Of a stretch of 64,000 nt of DNA, positions 1-9,553 are shown piece after piece; within the stretch, counting starts at the first letter, position 1; the number at the start of each line of letters is the position of its first letter. The DNA comes from Clostridium zeae (GTDB taxonomy: Bacteria; Bacillota; Clostridia; Clostridiales; Clostridiaceae), in NCBI RefSeq assembly GCF_017312485.1, contig NZ_BMBA01000007.1:62001-126000 (forward strand), in the 5' to 3' direction. The position numbers and the translations under genes were made by a program. A model generated the notes under the pieces. It did not search any database, was not told the DNA's origin, and worked only from the letters and a program-made list of their open reading frames with translations.

Positions 1-996
1 GGAGAAAATGCTGACAAACAACATTCAAATGGTGGAGGAAGTGCTGAGATAAAAGCATTGTATGAATATACACCACTTATGGGGATTAAGATGAGAATTG
101 GCGGTAATACAAAGGTGCAATATGCAAAGGGATACTCAAAAGATGAATCCTTAAAAGCAGATTTATTAGATGAAGCAGTGAAGTTGGCTAAAAGTTCTGA
201 TGAAGTCATCATTGTTGTTGGTTTAGATCATGACTTTGATGTTGAAGGAAAAGATAAAGAGGATTTAACTCTTCCATATAATCAAGATGAATTAGTTAAA
301 GCAGTCTTAGAGGTTAAGCCAAATGCTGTAGTTGTCAACATAAGTGGTTCACCAGTAGATATGGAACAGTGGATTAATGAGGCTAAAGCAGTAGTACATT
401 CTTTCTACGCTGGAATGGAAGGCGGATATGCACTGGCAGAAGTTTTATTCGGTGATGTAAATCCTTCTGGAAAACTTCCAGTAACTTTCCCTAAAGCACT
501 ATCAGATTCACCAGCACATTTCATAGGTGATTTTCCAGGAGTTGAAACTGTAGAATACAAAGAAAGTATCTTTGTTGGCTATAGGTATTTTGATTCAAAG
601 GATATTAAACCAAGGTTTGAGTTCGGATATGGATTATCCTATACAAAATTTGAATACAGTGATTTATCTCTAATAATAGATAACTCTGAAGAAATCAATA
701 TTGAATTAAGTTTCAACATAACAAATACTGGAGGAGTTTCAGGAGCTGAGATAGCACAAGTATATGTATCTGATTTAGAATCGTCATTAATAAGACCTAA
801 GAAAGAATTAAAAGCTTTCAAGAAAGTGTTCTTGGAATTTGGCGAAACGAAATTAGTTAAATTAAGCCTTAATAAAGAAGACTTATCCTTCTATAATGAT
901 AAAGAAAATAAATGGGTATGTGAAGCCGGAGAATTTAAAGTCCTTGTGGGAAGTTCTTCAAGTGATATAAAACTAGACAAGGTATTTACTATATAA
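1..996 (+). CDS. GH3 beta-glucosidase, C-terminal part (cut by window edge)
   Basis: The reading frame is open from base 1, so the gene starts before the window and about 331 residues are visible. The visible part is the GH3 C-terminal alpha/beta sandwich (motifs IIVVGLDHD, VVNISGSPVDM, LFGDVNPSGKLPVTFP) followed by the fibronectin-III-like domain (FGYGLSYTKFEYS). In GH3 enzymes the N-terminal barrel carries the nucleophile, and that part is not visible. The likely role is removal of terminal beta-glucose or a similar sugar inside the cell. Three more glycosidase genes follow on the same strand, but a terminator separates this gene from them. Substrate specificity cannot be read from this fragment. 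Confidence 0.9.
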   Translation, partial: GENADKQHSNGGGSAEIKALYEYTPLMGIKMRIGGNTKVQYAKGYSKDESLKADLLDEAVKLAKSSDEVIIVVGLDHDFDVEGKDKEDLTLPYNQDELVKAVLEVKPNAVVVNISGSPVDMEQWINEAKAVVHSFYAGMEGGYALAEVLFGDVNPSGKLPVTFPKALSDSPAHFIGDFPGVETVEYKESIFVGYRYFDSKDIKPRFEFGYGLSYTKFEYSDLSLIIDNSEEINIELSFNITNTGGVSGAEIAQVYVSDLESSLIRPKKELKAFKKVFLEFGETKLVKLSLNKEDLSFYNDKENKWVCEAGEFKVLVGSSSSDIKLDKVFTI

Positions 997-1010
997 ATTT
1001 TATTGTGAAA

Positions 1011-1051
1011 AAGCATGCTCAAAAGATAACGGAAGAATTTTGAGCATGCTT
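1011..1051 (+). terminator. Intrinsic terminator after the first GH3 gene
   Basis: A perfect 14-bp stem (AAGCATGCTCAAAA pairing with TTTTGAGCATGCTT) with an 11- to 13-base loop is followed by TTTATTTTTA. It ends the first GH3 transcript. The GH42 gene starts 30 bases further on, so that gene needs its own promoter or read-through. Confidence 0.85.
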
Positions 1052-1080
1052 TTATTTTTAGATTTGATAGGAGAAAATTT

Positions 1081-3120
1081 ATGATAAATGAAAAATTACC
1101 TTTTATATTTTATGGTGGAGATTACAATCCTGACCAATGGTCAGAAGAAGTCCTTGAAGAGGATATAAGACTATTTAAAAAAGCAAATATTAATGTAGTT
1201 ACTTTGCCGGTATTTAGCTGGGCAAAGCTACAACCTTCTGAAGAAGTATATGATTTTCAATGGTTAGATAAGATTTTGGATAAGCTAGCAGAAAGTAATT
1301 TATATGTTTGTCTTGCAACTTCAACTGCAGCTCAACCTGCTTGGATGTCTAAAAAATATCCAGAGATGTTGCCAGTTGATTTTGATGGTAGGAAGAGAAA
1401 GCATGGAGGAAGGGTTAACTTCTGTCCAACCAGCAAAGTATATAGAGAGATGTCTAAGAAATTAACTAGAGGACTAGCAGAAAGGTATAAAGATCATCCA
1501 AGTTTATTATTATGGCATATTGGCAATGAGTATGGAAACTACTGTTATTGTGAGCATTGTGAAGAAGAATTTAGAATTTGGTTAAAGAAAAGATATGGAA
1601 CTATTGAAAATTTAAATAAAGCCTGGAATATGAGTTTTTGGGGGCATACTGTTTATGACTTTGATGAAATAGTTGTGCCATCTGGAATAAGTGAGATGTG
1701 GAGGGATAATGGTAGAGATAGATCGAATTTCCAAGGGATTTCACTAGATTATCACAGGTTTATGTCTGAGGCTATCTTTAACTGTTATCTAGAGGAATAC
1801 AAGATTATTAAAGAAATTACTCCTGATTTATATGTTACAACGAATCTAATGGGAACTTATAAACCTTTAGATTATTTCAAATGGGCAGAAAAAATGGATG
1901 TAATATCTTGGGATAATTATCCTCAGTTGATAGATCCAATGTATGTTACTGCTTTAAGGCATGATCTTATGAGAGGCTTAAAGGATGGAAAGCCATTTAT
2001 GCTTATGGAACAAACTCCAAGCCAACAAAATTGGCAGCCTTACAATGGATTGAAACGTCCAGGGGTTATGAGACTTCAGAGCTATCAAGCTGTTGCCCAT
2101 GGAGCAGATACAGTCATGTTTTTTCAACTAAGAAGATCTATTGGTGCATGTGAAAAGTATCATGGTGCAGTGATTGAACATGTTGGTCACGAAAACACAA
2201 GGGTATTTAGGGAATGTACTAAACTTGGAGAGGAGCTTAACAGCCTAAAGGATAAAATAATTGATTCAAGAATAGAGGCAAAGGTAGCAATAGTCTTTGA
2301 TTGGGAAAATTGGTGGGCAGTTGAACTTTCTAGCGGTCCAACTATAGAGCTGAATTATTTAAAGCAAATTGAAAAATATTATAAAGCTTTCCATGATAAA
2401 AACATAGCTATAGATTTTGTTAAATCTGAAGCAGATTTTTCTAAATATGATGTAGTTATTGCGCCACTATTGTATATGGTTAAAAAAGGTGTTGCAGAGA
2501 ATATAGAAAATTTCGTGGAAAATGGAGGAACTTTCATTACTACTTTCTTTAGTGGAATAGTTAATGAAAATGACTTAGTTACCTTAGGGGGATATCCTGG
2601 TGAACTCAGAAAGGTTTTAGGTATTTGGGTAGAAGAAATAGATGCTCTATTCCCACATATGAAAAACAGTATAAAAGTAGTTGATAAAGCAATTAATTTA
2701 AGTGATGAATATAGCTGTGGAATGTTATGTGATATTCTTCATCTTGAAGGTGCTAAAGCACTAGCTTTTTATGGAAGTGATTTCTATAAGGGTTCTCCTG
2801 TGATTACTAAAAATGAGTTTGGAAAAGGAAGAGCGTATTATATAGCTTCAGATCCAGAAGAACTGTTTATAAAAGACTTTATTGGACAGGTATGTAATGA
2901 GAAAAATATATCATCAAATTTTGATAATATTGAGGGCGTAGAAATAACGGAGAGAGTGAAGGGCGACTGTAAGTATATATTTATACTTAATCATAATGAA
3001 TACAGTGTGGAGATCAAACTAAATAAAAATGTATATTTAGATCTTTTAACTGGAGAAAAGAAATCTGAATCAGTCACAATAAATTCTAAGGATTTACTTA
3101 TATTAGAGGATAAAATCTAA
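1081..3120 (+). CDS. GH42 beta-galactosidase
   Basis: The 679-residue protein has normal GH42 length and architecture: an N-terminal TIM barrel, a central trimerisation domain (VAIVFDWENWW, roughly residues 400-600) and a small C-terminal beta domain. The acid/base is probably E150 in GNEYG and the nucleophile E310 in LMEQTPS. A Cys cluster (NFCPTS, then CYCEHC just after the acid/base) matches the zinc site of many GH42 enzymes. There is no signal peptide, so it works on imported sugars. The ATG has AGGAGA upstream. In this cluster it would remove beta-galactose exposed after the GH95 enzyme removes fucose. Confidence 0.93.
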   Translation: MINEKLPFIFYGGDYNPDQWSEEVLEEDIRLFKKANINVVTLPVFSWAKLQPSEEVYDFQWLDKILDKLAESNLYVCLATSTAAQPAWMSKKYPEMLPVDFDGRKRKHGGRVNFCPTSKVYREMSKKLTRGLAERYKDHPSLLLWHIGNEYGNYCYCEHCEEEFRIWLKKRYGTIENLNKAWNMSFWGHTVYDFDEIVVPSGISEMWRDNGRDRSNFQGISLDYHRFMSEAIFNCYLEEYKIIKEITPDLYVTTNLMGTYKPLDYFKWAEKMDVISWDNYPQLIDPMYVTALRHDLMRGLKDGKPFMLMEQTPSQQNWQPYNGLKRPGVMRLQSYQAVAHGADTVMFFQLRRSIGACEKYHGAVIEHVGHENTRVFRECTKLGEELNSLKDKIIDSRIEAKVAIVFDWENWWAVELSSGPTIELNYLKQIEKYYKAFHDKNIAIDFVKSEADFSKYDVVIAPLLYMVKKGVAENIENFVENGGTFITTFFSGIVNENDLVTLGGYPGELRKVLGIWVEEIDALFPHMKNSIKVVDKAINLSDEYSCGMLCDILHLEGAKALAFYGSDFYKGSPVITKNEFGKGRAYYIASDPEELFIKDFIGQVCNEKNISSNFDNIEGVEITERVKGDCKYIFILNHNEYSVEIKLNKNVYLDLLTGEKKSESVTINSKDLLILEDKI

Positions 3121-3150
3121 GAACAAATTGAATTCTTTAGGAGGCAATAT

Positions 3151-6100
3151 ATGAATTTTAAAAATAATAGCAAGGTTCTTTTTCAAGGTGATTCGATAAC
3201 TGATGGTAATAGGACTCGCGATAATGATCCTAACCATTTTTTAGGCCACGGATATGCATATATAATAGCAGCAAAACTTGGAGCTGATGAGCCAGAAAAG
3301 AATTACGAATTTTTTAATAGAGGCGTAAGTGGTAACAGAATAGTGGATCTATATGGTAGATGGAAGGAAGATACTTTAAATCTAAAGCCAGATATCTTAA
3401 GTATATTAGTTGGTGTTAATGATATAGTTTGGGAATTAAATGTTAAGGCAGGAATCTCAGCTGAAAAATATGAAAAGATTTATAAACTTCTGATCGAAGA
3501 GGCAAGAGAAGTAAACCCTAAAATGGTTATTGTAATTTGTGAGCCCTTTATTCTTCCAGTGGCAGCAGTTAAAGATAACTGGAATTATTGGTGTGAAGAG
3601 ATAAAAAAACGTCAGGAAGCAACAATGAAGATTGCAACAGAATATAATTGTGTATTTGTACCTTTACAAGAAGAATTCAATGATGCATGTAAAAATACTA
3701 AACCAGAATATTGGATTTGGGATGGAGTACATCCTACTGCTGCAGGACATGAACTTATAGCAAGAAAATGGATTGAAACAGTTAATAAGGCCCTAAAATA
3801 TCCGTATTTAAATCCTAGTTTGCCTTTAATGGAGAGAATTGAAGATCTAATATCAAGAATGACTTTGGATGAGAAGATTTCGATGATACCTACAAGACAG
3901 GGAGAAGTTGAGCGATTAGGAATAAAAGCTTATAACGTTGGTGGAGAAGCAGCACATGGGGTTGTATCACCTATTGGCACTGCTACAGTATTTCCTCAAC
4001 CACAAGGCTTATCCTGTACATGGGATAGGGAACTGATGAAAGAAATAGGTAGTATTATCGGTGATGAAGCGAGAGTTTATTATAAGAAAAATAATGAAGA
4101 AGGTGGCTTAACCTTATGGGCTCCGACCATTGATATGGAAAGAGATCCAAGATGGGGGAGAACTGAAGAGGCTTACGGTGAAGATCCATGTCTTACAGGA
4201 AAGCTTTCGACAGAACTGATAAAGGGAATGCAGGGAGACAATGAATTTTATCTAAAAATGGTACCAGCCCCTAAGCATTTTTATGGTAATAACAATGAAG
4301 AAGGAAGGATTTTCTCTTCAAGTAGCATTGATCCAAGAAATAAGCATGAGTATTATCTAAAAGCCTTCGAGAAAGCATTTACTGAAGGAAAAGCTTGCTC
4401 AATGATGACAGCTTATAATGAAATAAATGGAAGACCTTGCCTCGTAAATCATGAAGTAAAGGACATTGTAAAAGAGAAATGGGGATGTGATGGCTTTATA
4501 GTATGTGATGGTGGTGATATGAGCCAAACAGTAGAATACCACAAATATTATAAAACTCATGCAGAAACCATAGCTAATGCTCTAAAAAATGGAGTAGATG
4601 TAATGACTGATGATAAAGAGTTGGTGATTTCTGCGACGAAAGAGGCTATCGATATAGGAATTTTGTCTGAAGAAGATATAAATAATTCTTTAAAAAATAT
4701 CTTTAAAATCAGGTTTAGATTAGGTCAATTTGACCCTCCAGAAATTAATCCATATGAAAATATTCCTGAAAGTATATTAAACTGTGAAAAGCATAAAAAA
4801 GTAGCTAAAAAAGCTGCAGAAGAAGCTATTGTATTATTGAAAAATAGCAACGATTTTCTTCCACTTAAGAAAGAAAATTTAAAGAAGGTATCTGTAATAG
4901 GACCATTGGCTGATGTTGTTTATAAAGATTGGTACACTGGTAAACATGAATACAAAATCACTCCGCTTGAAGGAATTATAGATAAGTTAGGAAGAGATAA
5001 GATTTCTTATCAAAGTGGAAACGATATTGTAAAAATAAAGAATATAGATAACGGGAAAGTTTTAAAGGTTGATAAAACTAGTAAAATGCTTAAGCTTGAT
5101 AATGAATCATCAGATGAAAACGAAAAATTTGAACTCAGTGACTGGGGCTGGGATAACTGTACACTTAAATCAATCAGTGAGAATAAGTATTTAACCACTG
5201 ATGATAAAGAGATAATGGCTACAGCTGATGAAGTATTTGGATGGTTTGTTAGAGAAGTATTTAAAGTAAAAGAAGGTAAAGAGAATAATGTATCAATAAA
5301 TACCTGGAATAATAGTAATTTGTACTTGGACCAAGACAGCTATTTAAAGGTTAATGATATACAAAATAAAACCAATGACAAAGTTGAAGATAAGAACAAC
5401 TTGAATTTACATGAGAAGCTAAAAATAGAAAAGATACTTGATGGTAAAAGTGAAGCTGTTAAGGCTGCTGAGAGTAGTGATGTAGCTATAGTTTTTGTAG
5501 GTAACAATCCAGTGATTAATGGTAAGGAGGAAATTGATAGGGAAGATATAACTCTAGCTAAAGCGCAAGAGGAATTAGTTAAAGCGGTATATAATGCAAA
5601 TCCAAACACCATTGTAATTGTTGTTGGGAGTTATCCTTTTGCTATCAATTATATAGACGAAAATATTCCTGCAATTCTTTATACATCACATGGTTGTCAA
5701 GAGCTTGGTAGTGCGATTTCTAATGTGCTCTTTGGCGATTACAGTCCATCCGGAAGACTAAGTATGACTTGGTATAGAGATTTAAACCAGCTTCCACCAA
5801 TAAATGATTATGACATCATAAAAGGCAATAGAACTTATATGTATTTTGATGGAAAGTCATTATATCCTTTTGGACATGGACTTAGTTATACTTACTTTGA
5901 ATATAAAGACATAAAGCTTTCTTCAGAAGAAATTGATGAATTTGGACAAATTGAAATAAGCTTTTATATAGAGAATACGGGAAAATTTGACAGTGATGAA
6001 GTTGTTCAGCTTTATGTAAAATCAAATAATTCTAAGGTTAAAAGACCCTCTAAAGAGTTAAAAGACTTCAAAAGAGTAACTGTTAAAAAAGGGGAAAGTA

Positions 6101-6633
6101 AGAAGGTTCAACTTGTCTTAAGGGCAGAAGATCTAGTGTTTTGGGATGTAAGATCAAATGATTTTCTATTAGAAGAAGGAATCTACACTATTATGATAGG
6201 AAGTTCTTCTAAGGATATAAGATTGGAGAAAACTATTAAGGTCAATGGAAATCATTTAGAAAACAGAGATTGTAGAAAAGAAATATTGGCTGAAAATTAT
6301 GATGATTATAAGAATGTTATAATCCATGAATGGCAGCCAGGTGAAGACTGTGTGATAGCTAATAGCGATGAAAGCTATGTAAGATTCAATGACATTGAAT
6401 TTACATCAGAAATAAGCCAGTGTGAGATATTGATTTCAAATAATGATTTAGATATAGAGCTGTTTTTAGATTCTATGGAAAACTCTGCAATAAGTTCATA
6501 CAGATACCAAAAGTTAGATGATTCCCACTGGTACACAAAAATATGTTTTGAAATAAAGCCAGTAGTTGGAGTACATGATCTCTATATAAAATTATATAAA
6601 GGTATGAAGATTAGATCTTTTAGATTTAAATAA
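3151..6633 (+). CDS. SGNH/GDSL esterase - GH3 glycosidase fusion
   Basis: This 1,160-residue fusion starts at an ATG behind TAGGAGG. Residues 1-215 are an SGNH hydrolase: block I FQGDSITDG with S15, GVNDIVWEL, and WDGVHPTAAGH supplying the Asp/His. Residues about 225-560 are a GH3 barrel with probable nucleophile D453 in VCDGGDM. The GH3 C domain (about 560-890) is interrupted near residues 630-760 by a Lys/Asp/Asn-rich stretch that looks like a beta-trefoil (fascin-like) insert. An Fn3-like domain (about 914-1000) and an unassigned C-terminal domain follow. Without a signal peptide it is cytoplasmic. An esterase joined to an exo-glycosidase suggests coupled deacetylation and sugar removal. 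Whether the GH3 part is a xylosidase or a glucosidase is open. Confidence 0.88.
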   Translation: MNFKNNSKVLFQGDSITDGNRTRDNDPNHFLGHGYAYIIAAKLGADEPEKNYEFFNRGVSGNRIVDLYGRWKEDTLNLKPDILSILVGVNDIVWELNVKAGISAEKYEKIYKLLIEEAREVNPKMVIVICEPFILPVAAVKDNWNYWCEEIKKRQEATMKIATEYNCVFVPLQEEFNDACKNTKPEYWIWDGVHPTAAGHELIARKWIETVNKALKYPYLNPSLPLMERIEDLISRMTLDEKISMIPTRQGEVERLGIKAYNVGGEAAHGVVSPIGTATVFPQPQGLSCTWDRELMKEIGSIIGDEARVYYKKNNEEGGLTLWAPTIDMERDPRWGRTEEAYGEDPCLTGKLSTELIKGMQGDNEFYLKMVPAPKHFYGNNNEEGRIFSSSSIDPRNKHEYYLKAFEKAFTEGKACSMMTAYNEINGRPCLVNHEVKDIVKEKWGCDGFIVCDGGDMSQTVEYHKYYKTHAETIANALKNGVDVMTDDKELVISATKEAIDIGILSEEDINNSLKNIFKIRFRLGQFDPPEINPYENIPESILNCEKHKKVAKKAAEEAIVLLKNSNDFLPLKKENLKKVSVIGPLADVVYKDWYTGKHEYKITPLEGIIDKLGRDKISYQSGNDIVKIKNIDNGKVLKVDKTSKMLKLDNESSDENEKFELSDWGWDNCTLKSISENKYLTTDDKEIMATADEVFGWFVREVFKVKEGKENNVSINTWNNSNLYLDQDSYLKVNDIQNKTNDKVEDKNNLNLHEKLKIEKILDGKSEAVKAAESSDVAIVFVGNNPVINGKEEIDREDITLAKAQEELVKAVYNANPNTIVIVVGSYPFAINYIDENIPAILYTSHGCQELGSAISNVLFGDYSPSGRLSMTWYRDLNQLPPINDYDIIKGNRTYMYFDGKSLYPFGHGLSYTYFEYKDIKLSSEEIDEFGQIEISFYIENTGKFDSDEVVQLYVKSNNSKVKRPSKELKDFKRVTVKKGESKKVQLVLRAEDLVFWDVRSNDFLLEEGIYTIMIGSSSKDIRLEKTIKVNGNHLENRDCRKEILAENYDDYKNVIIHEWQPGEDCVIANSDESYVRFNDIEFTSEISQCEILISNNDLDIELFLDSMENSAISSYRYQKLDDSHWYTKICFEIKPVVGVHDLYIKLYKGMKIRSFRFK

Positions 6634-6701
6634 TAAAGGTGATGTTAAAGCATAGACTTAAAATATATATTGAATATAAACAATAATAGGAGGTGGATCT
6701 A

Positions 6702-8981
6702 TTGAAATTATGGTATACAAAGCCAGCTGAATTAGACAATTGGAATCAAGCTTTACCAATAGGAAACGGTAGCATTGGAGCTATGGTTTTCGGAGGAATA
6801 AAGTCTGAAAGGATTCAGCTTAATGAGGAAACTGTGTGGGATGGTGGACCAAGAGATAGAAATAATAAAGATTCACTTAAATATCTTCCTAAGATAAGAG
6901 AACTTCTATTTGAAGGGAATATTAAAGAAGCAGAGAAATTAACCGCTTTAGCTATGGCTGGGACTCCAGAAGATTCACGGCATTATGAACCTCTAGGAGA
7001 TATATTTTTAACTTTCAATGAAAACACAGAGGAAGTTACTAATTATGAACGGTCTTTGGACATAAGCAATGCTGTTACAGAGGTTAAGTACAAGCAAGGT
7101 GACGTTGATTATAAAAGAGAAATATTTATAAGTGCAGTGGACAAAGTTATGGTAATGAAAGTTTCCTCAAGTAGAAAAAATTGCATTTCTTTTATGTTGA
7201 ACTTGAGTCGAGAAAGATATTTTGACCATATTGATGCTGTATCTGATGATACAGTAGTTTTAAAAGGAAAGAGTGGAAGTGAAGAAGGCATTAGATTTTG
7301 CTCCATGGTTAAAGTAAAAGTTAATGGAGGAAATACCTACAGCATAGGAAATAAAATAGTTGTTGAAAATTCAGATGAAGTTATAATATTTCTCACTGCT
7401 AGAACTGATTATTATAAAGATGAACCTGAAAAGTGGTGCAAACAGATTATAGAAAAAGCAGAGAAAAAAACTTATAGCGATTTGAAAAATGAACATATCA
7501 CTGACTATAAGAACTTTTTTGATAGAGTGACTTTAAAATTAGATAATGACGAAAGCGTTGAGAAAATGCCTATAGATCAAAGGCTTATGAGAATGAAGGA
7601 AGGTAAAGAAGATCTAGGCTTAATCAGTTTATTTTTTCAATATGGAAGATATTTGTTGATAAGTAGCAGCAGGCCAGGAACTTTGCCTGCCAACCTTCAA
7701 GGTGTATGGAATAAAGATATGATTGCGCCTTGGGGAGGAAGATTTACTATTAATATAAATACTGAAATGAACTATTGGCCTGCTGAGATTTGTAATCTTT
7801 CAGAACTTCACTTACCACTTTTTGATCATATAGAAAGGATGCGAGCCCCAGGAAGATTAACAGCTAAGACGATGTACGATTGCAGAGGTTTTGTATGTCA
7901 TCATAATACTGATATTTGGGGAGACACAGCTCCGCAAGATTTATGGATGCCAGCAACGCAGTGGCCCATGGGAGCAGCATGGTTATGTCTTCACCTATGG
8001 GAACATTATGAGTTTACAAAGGATTATGCTTTTTTAGAAAAAGCATATGATACAATGAAAGAATCAGCTTTGTTTTTTGTTGATTTTCTAATAGAAAATG
8101 AAAAGGGGCAATTAGTTACTTGCCCATCAGTATCTCCTGAAAATACTTATAGTTTACCTAATGGACAAACTGGGTGTATATGTATAGGACCTTCTATGGA
8201 TAGTCAAATTTTATTTGCATTATTTTCTAATTGTATAAATGCTTCAAATATTTTAGATTGTGATTATGAGTTTAGAGATAAATTACATGAATTAAGAGAT
8301 AGATTACCTAAACCAGCTATAGGAAAATACGGACAGATTCAAGAATGGGCTGAAGATTACGATGAGGTTGAGCCTGGGCATAGACATATATCACAGCTAT
8401 TTGCATTACATCCATCAAACCAAATCAATTTGCAAAAAACTCCAGAGCTTGCAGCTGCAGCAAAGAAAACTATTGAAAGAAGATTAACCTATGGTGGTGG
8501 TCATACTGGCTGGAGTAGAGCTTGGATAATAAATATGTGGGCACGTTTAGATGAAGGCGATTTAGCATATAAAAATATTAAGGCTTTACTAACAAAGTCT
8601 ACTTTACCAAATTTATTAGACAATCATCCTCCTTTTCAAATTGACGGAAATTTTGGCGGTTGTTCGGGTGTGGCAGAAATGTTGCTACAAAGTCATACTG
8701 AAGCTATTAAGTTTTTGCCTGCCTTACCAAAGGAATGGAAGGGTGGAGAAGTTAAGGGCTTATGTGCACGTGGCGGTTTTGAGATTGATATTATATGGAG
8801 TGATTGTAATCTAATTAAGTCAACTATTTTATCTAAGGCTGGGCAACCATGTAAAATATATTCAAAAGATAATATAAAAGTAGTATGTAATAATCAGTCT
8901 GTTGGAAGCTACGATGAAGAAAAATCTCTTATTATTTTTGATACAAAAGTTGGAGAAAAATACGAAGTGATTAAGGGTTAA
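6702..8981 (+). CDS. GH95 alpha-L-fucosidase (or alpha-L-galactosidase)
   Basis: The protein has about 759 residues and typical GH95 features: an N-terminal beta domain (ALPIGNGSIGAMVFGG, LNEETVWDGGP) and an (alpha/alpha)6 barrel. NINTEMNYWPAE holds the paired Asn residues (N351, N353) that activate water in this inverting family. QEW holds the probable acid E548, and IDGNFGG holds D648. I chose TTG at 6702 because AGGAGG lies eight bases upstream; the GTG at 6693 overlaps the Shine-Dalgarno itself. There is no signal peptide. Family members remove alpha-1,2-fucose from galactose, which fits the neighbouring GH42 enzyme. Confidence 0.92.
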   Translation: MKLWYTKPAELDNWNQALPIGNGSIGAMVFGGIKSERIQLNEETVWDGGPRDRNNKDSLKYLPKIRELLFEGNIKEAEKLTALAMAGTPEDSRHYEPLGDIFLTFNENTEEVTNYERSLDISNAVTEVKYKQGDVDYKREIFISAVDKVMVMKVSSSRKNCISFMLNLSRERYFDHIDAVSDDTVVLKGKSGSEEGIRFCSMVKVKVNGGNTYSIGNKIVVENSDEVIIFLTARTDYYKDEPEKWCKQIIEKAEKKTYSDLKNEHITDYKNFFDRVTLKLDNDESVEKMPIDQRLMRMKEGKEDLGLISLFFQYGRYLLISSSRPGTLPANLQGVWNKDMIAPWGGRFTININTEMNYWPAEICNLSELHLPLFDHIERMRAPGRLTAKTMYDCRGFVCHHNTDIWGDTAPQDLWMPATQWPMGAAWLCLHLWEHYEFTKDYAFLEKAYDTMKESALFFVDFLIENEKGQLVTCPSVSPENTYSLPNGQTGCICIGPSMDSQILFALFSNCINASNILDCDYEFRDKLHELRDRLPKPAIGKYGQIQEWAEDYDEVEPGHRHISQLFALHPSNQINLQKTPELAAAAKKTIERRLTYGGGHTGWSRAWIINMWARLDEGDLAYKNIKALLTKSTLPNLLDNHPPFQIDGNFGGCSGVAEMLLQSHTEAIKFLPALPKEWKGGEVKGLCARGGFEIDIIWSDCNLIKSTILSKAGQPCKIYSKDNIKVVCNNQSVGSYDEEKSLIIFDTKVGEKYEVIKG

Positions 8982-9049
8982 AGAAGTAAGAGTTCTACCC
9001 GACACATATTTTTAAAAAAAATTTTTAAAATTTTTTTAAAATAAGCGTA

Positions 9050-9460
9050 TTAAATTCTGTATAAAGGTTATATTAATATCGTAAGGAACATAGTGATAAG
9101 GCAATGCTTATGAAACTAGTTTATACTAACATTATAAGTGATTCTGAATGGTTGCAGCCTGGAACTGCTTGTGTTCAGATGTAGTAGATTTTATATGGTT
9201 AGGAAAAGCTTTATTATGGTCATTATTTGATCATAATGAGGTTCCAACTTATCATATAAGGTCGAGATAAGATTTTATTAGGTGTTGTAATGGTTATATA
9301 TAGCCGAAAGGTTATATATAGTTGTGTAAATATGTAATAGGGTCGAGTGAACCATTAATATTGGTAGTGATGTGCTTTTTTATAGTCGAAAGATTTTAAC
9401 TAGGTGATAAATTATCTTTATTGGTGCTAACCACATCACTATGTTTCTTATTTTTTCATA
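9050..9460 (+). ncRNA. Putative large structured non-coding RNA
   Basis: The gap between GH95 and the exporter has no plausible ORF but several strong hairpins. One is a 14-bp stem closed by a GAAA tetraloop (GGTTATATATAGCC-GAAA-GG...). Another is TTATGGTC/GATCATAA near 9215-9240. A 3' domain is enclosed by TAGTGATGTG (9365-9374) and CACATCACTA (9432-9441) and contains another GAAA loop and GATAAATTATC. The enclosing stem runs into TGTTTCTTATTTTTT, which would act as a terminator. The plus strand is inferred from the T-run and the GNRA loops. It does not match what I know of RNase P, tmRNA, SRP RNA or 6S RNA. It may belong to a known clostridial ncRNA family that I cannot identify from memory. 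Confidence 0.5.
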
Positions 9461-9492
9461 AATTAAAGTTATTATTGATACGTAAATATAAA

Positions 9493-9516
9493 GAGGGAGC
9501 CTATAAAGGCTCCCTC
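9493..9516. terminator. Bidirectional terminator hairpin
   Basis: A perfect 9-bp GC-rich stem GAGGGAGCC/GGCTCCCTC has a 6-base loop, with AAGTTTTT on the plus side and a T-rich tail on the minus side. It sits between the plus-strand structured region and the 3' end of the minus-strand exporter genes, so it can serve both. Confidence 0.75.
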
Positions 9517-9553
9517 AAGTTTTTACAAAATAGTATGTAGTAATAAAAATATT

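Noticed and set aside
6693-6701. GTG 6693 as start of the GH95 gene
   Set aside because: It overlaps the AGGAGG Shine-Dalgarno; TTG 6702 is correctly spaced.
9050-9460. RNase P RNA, tmRNA, SRP RNA, 6S RNA or group II intron
   Set aside because: The conserved sequences I know for these (for example GAGGAAAGTCC for RNase P, the tmRNA tag ORF, intron domain V) are not present.
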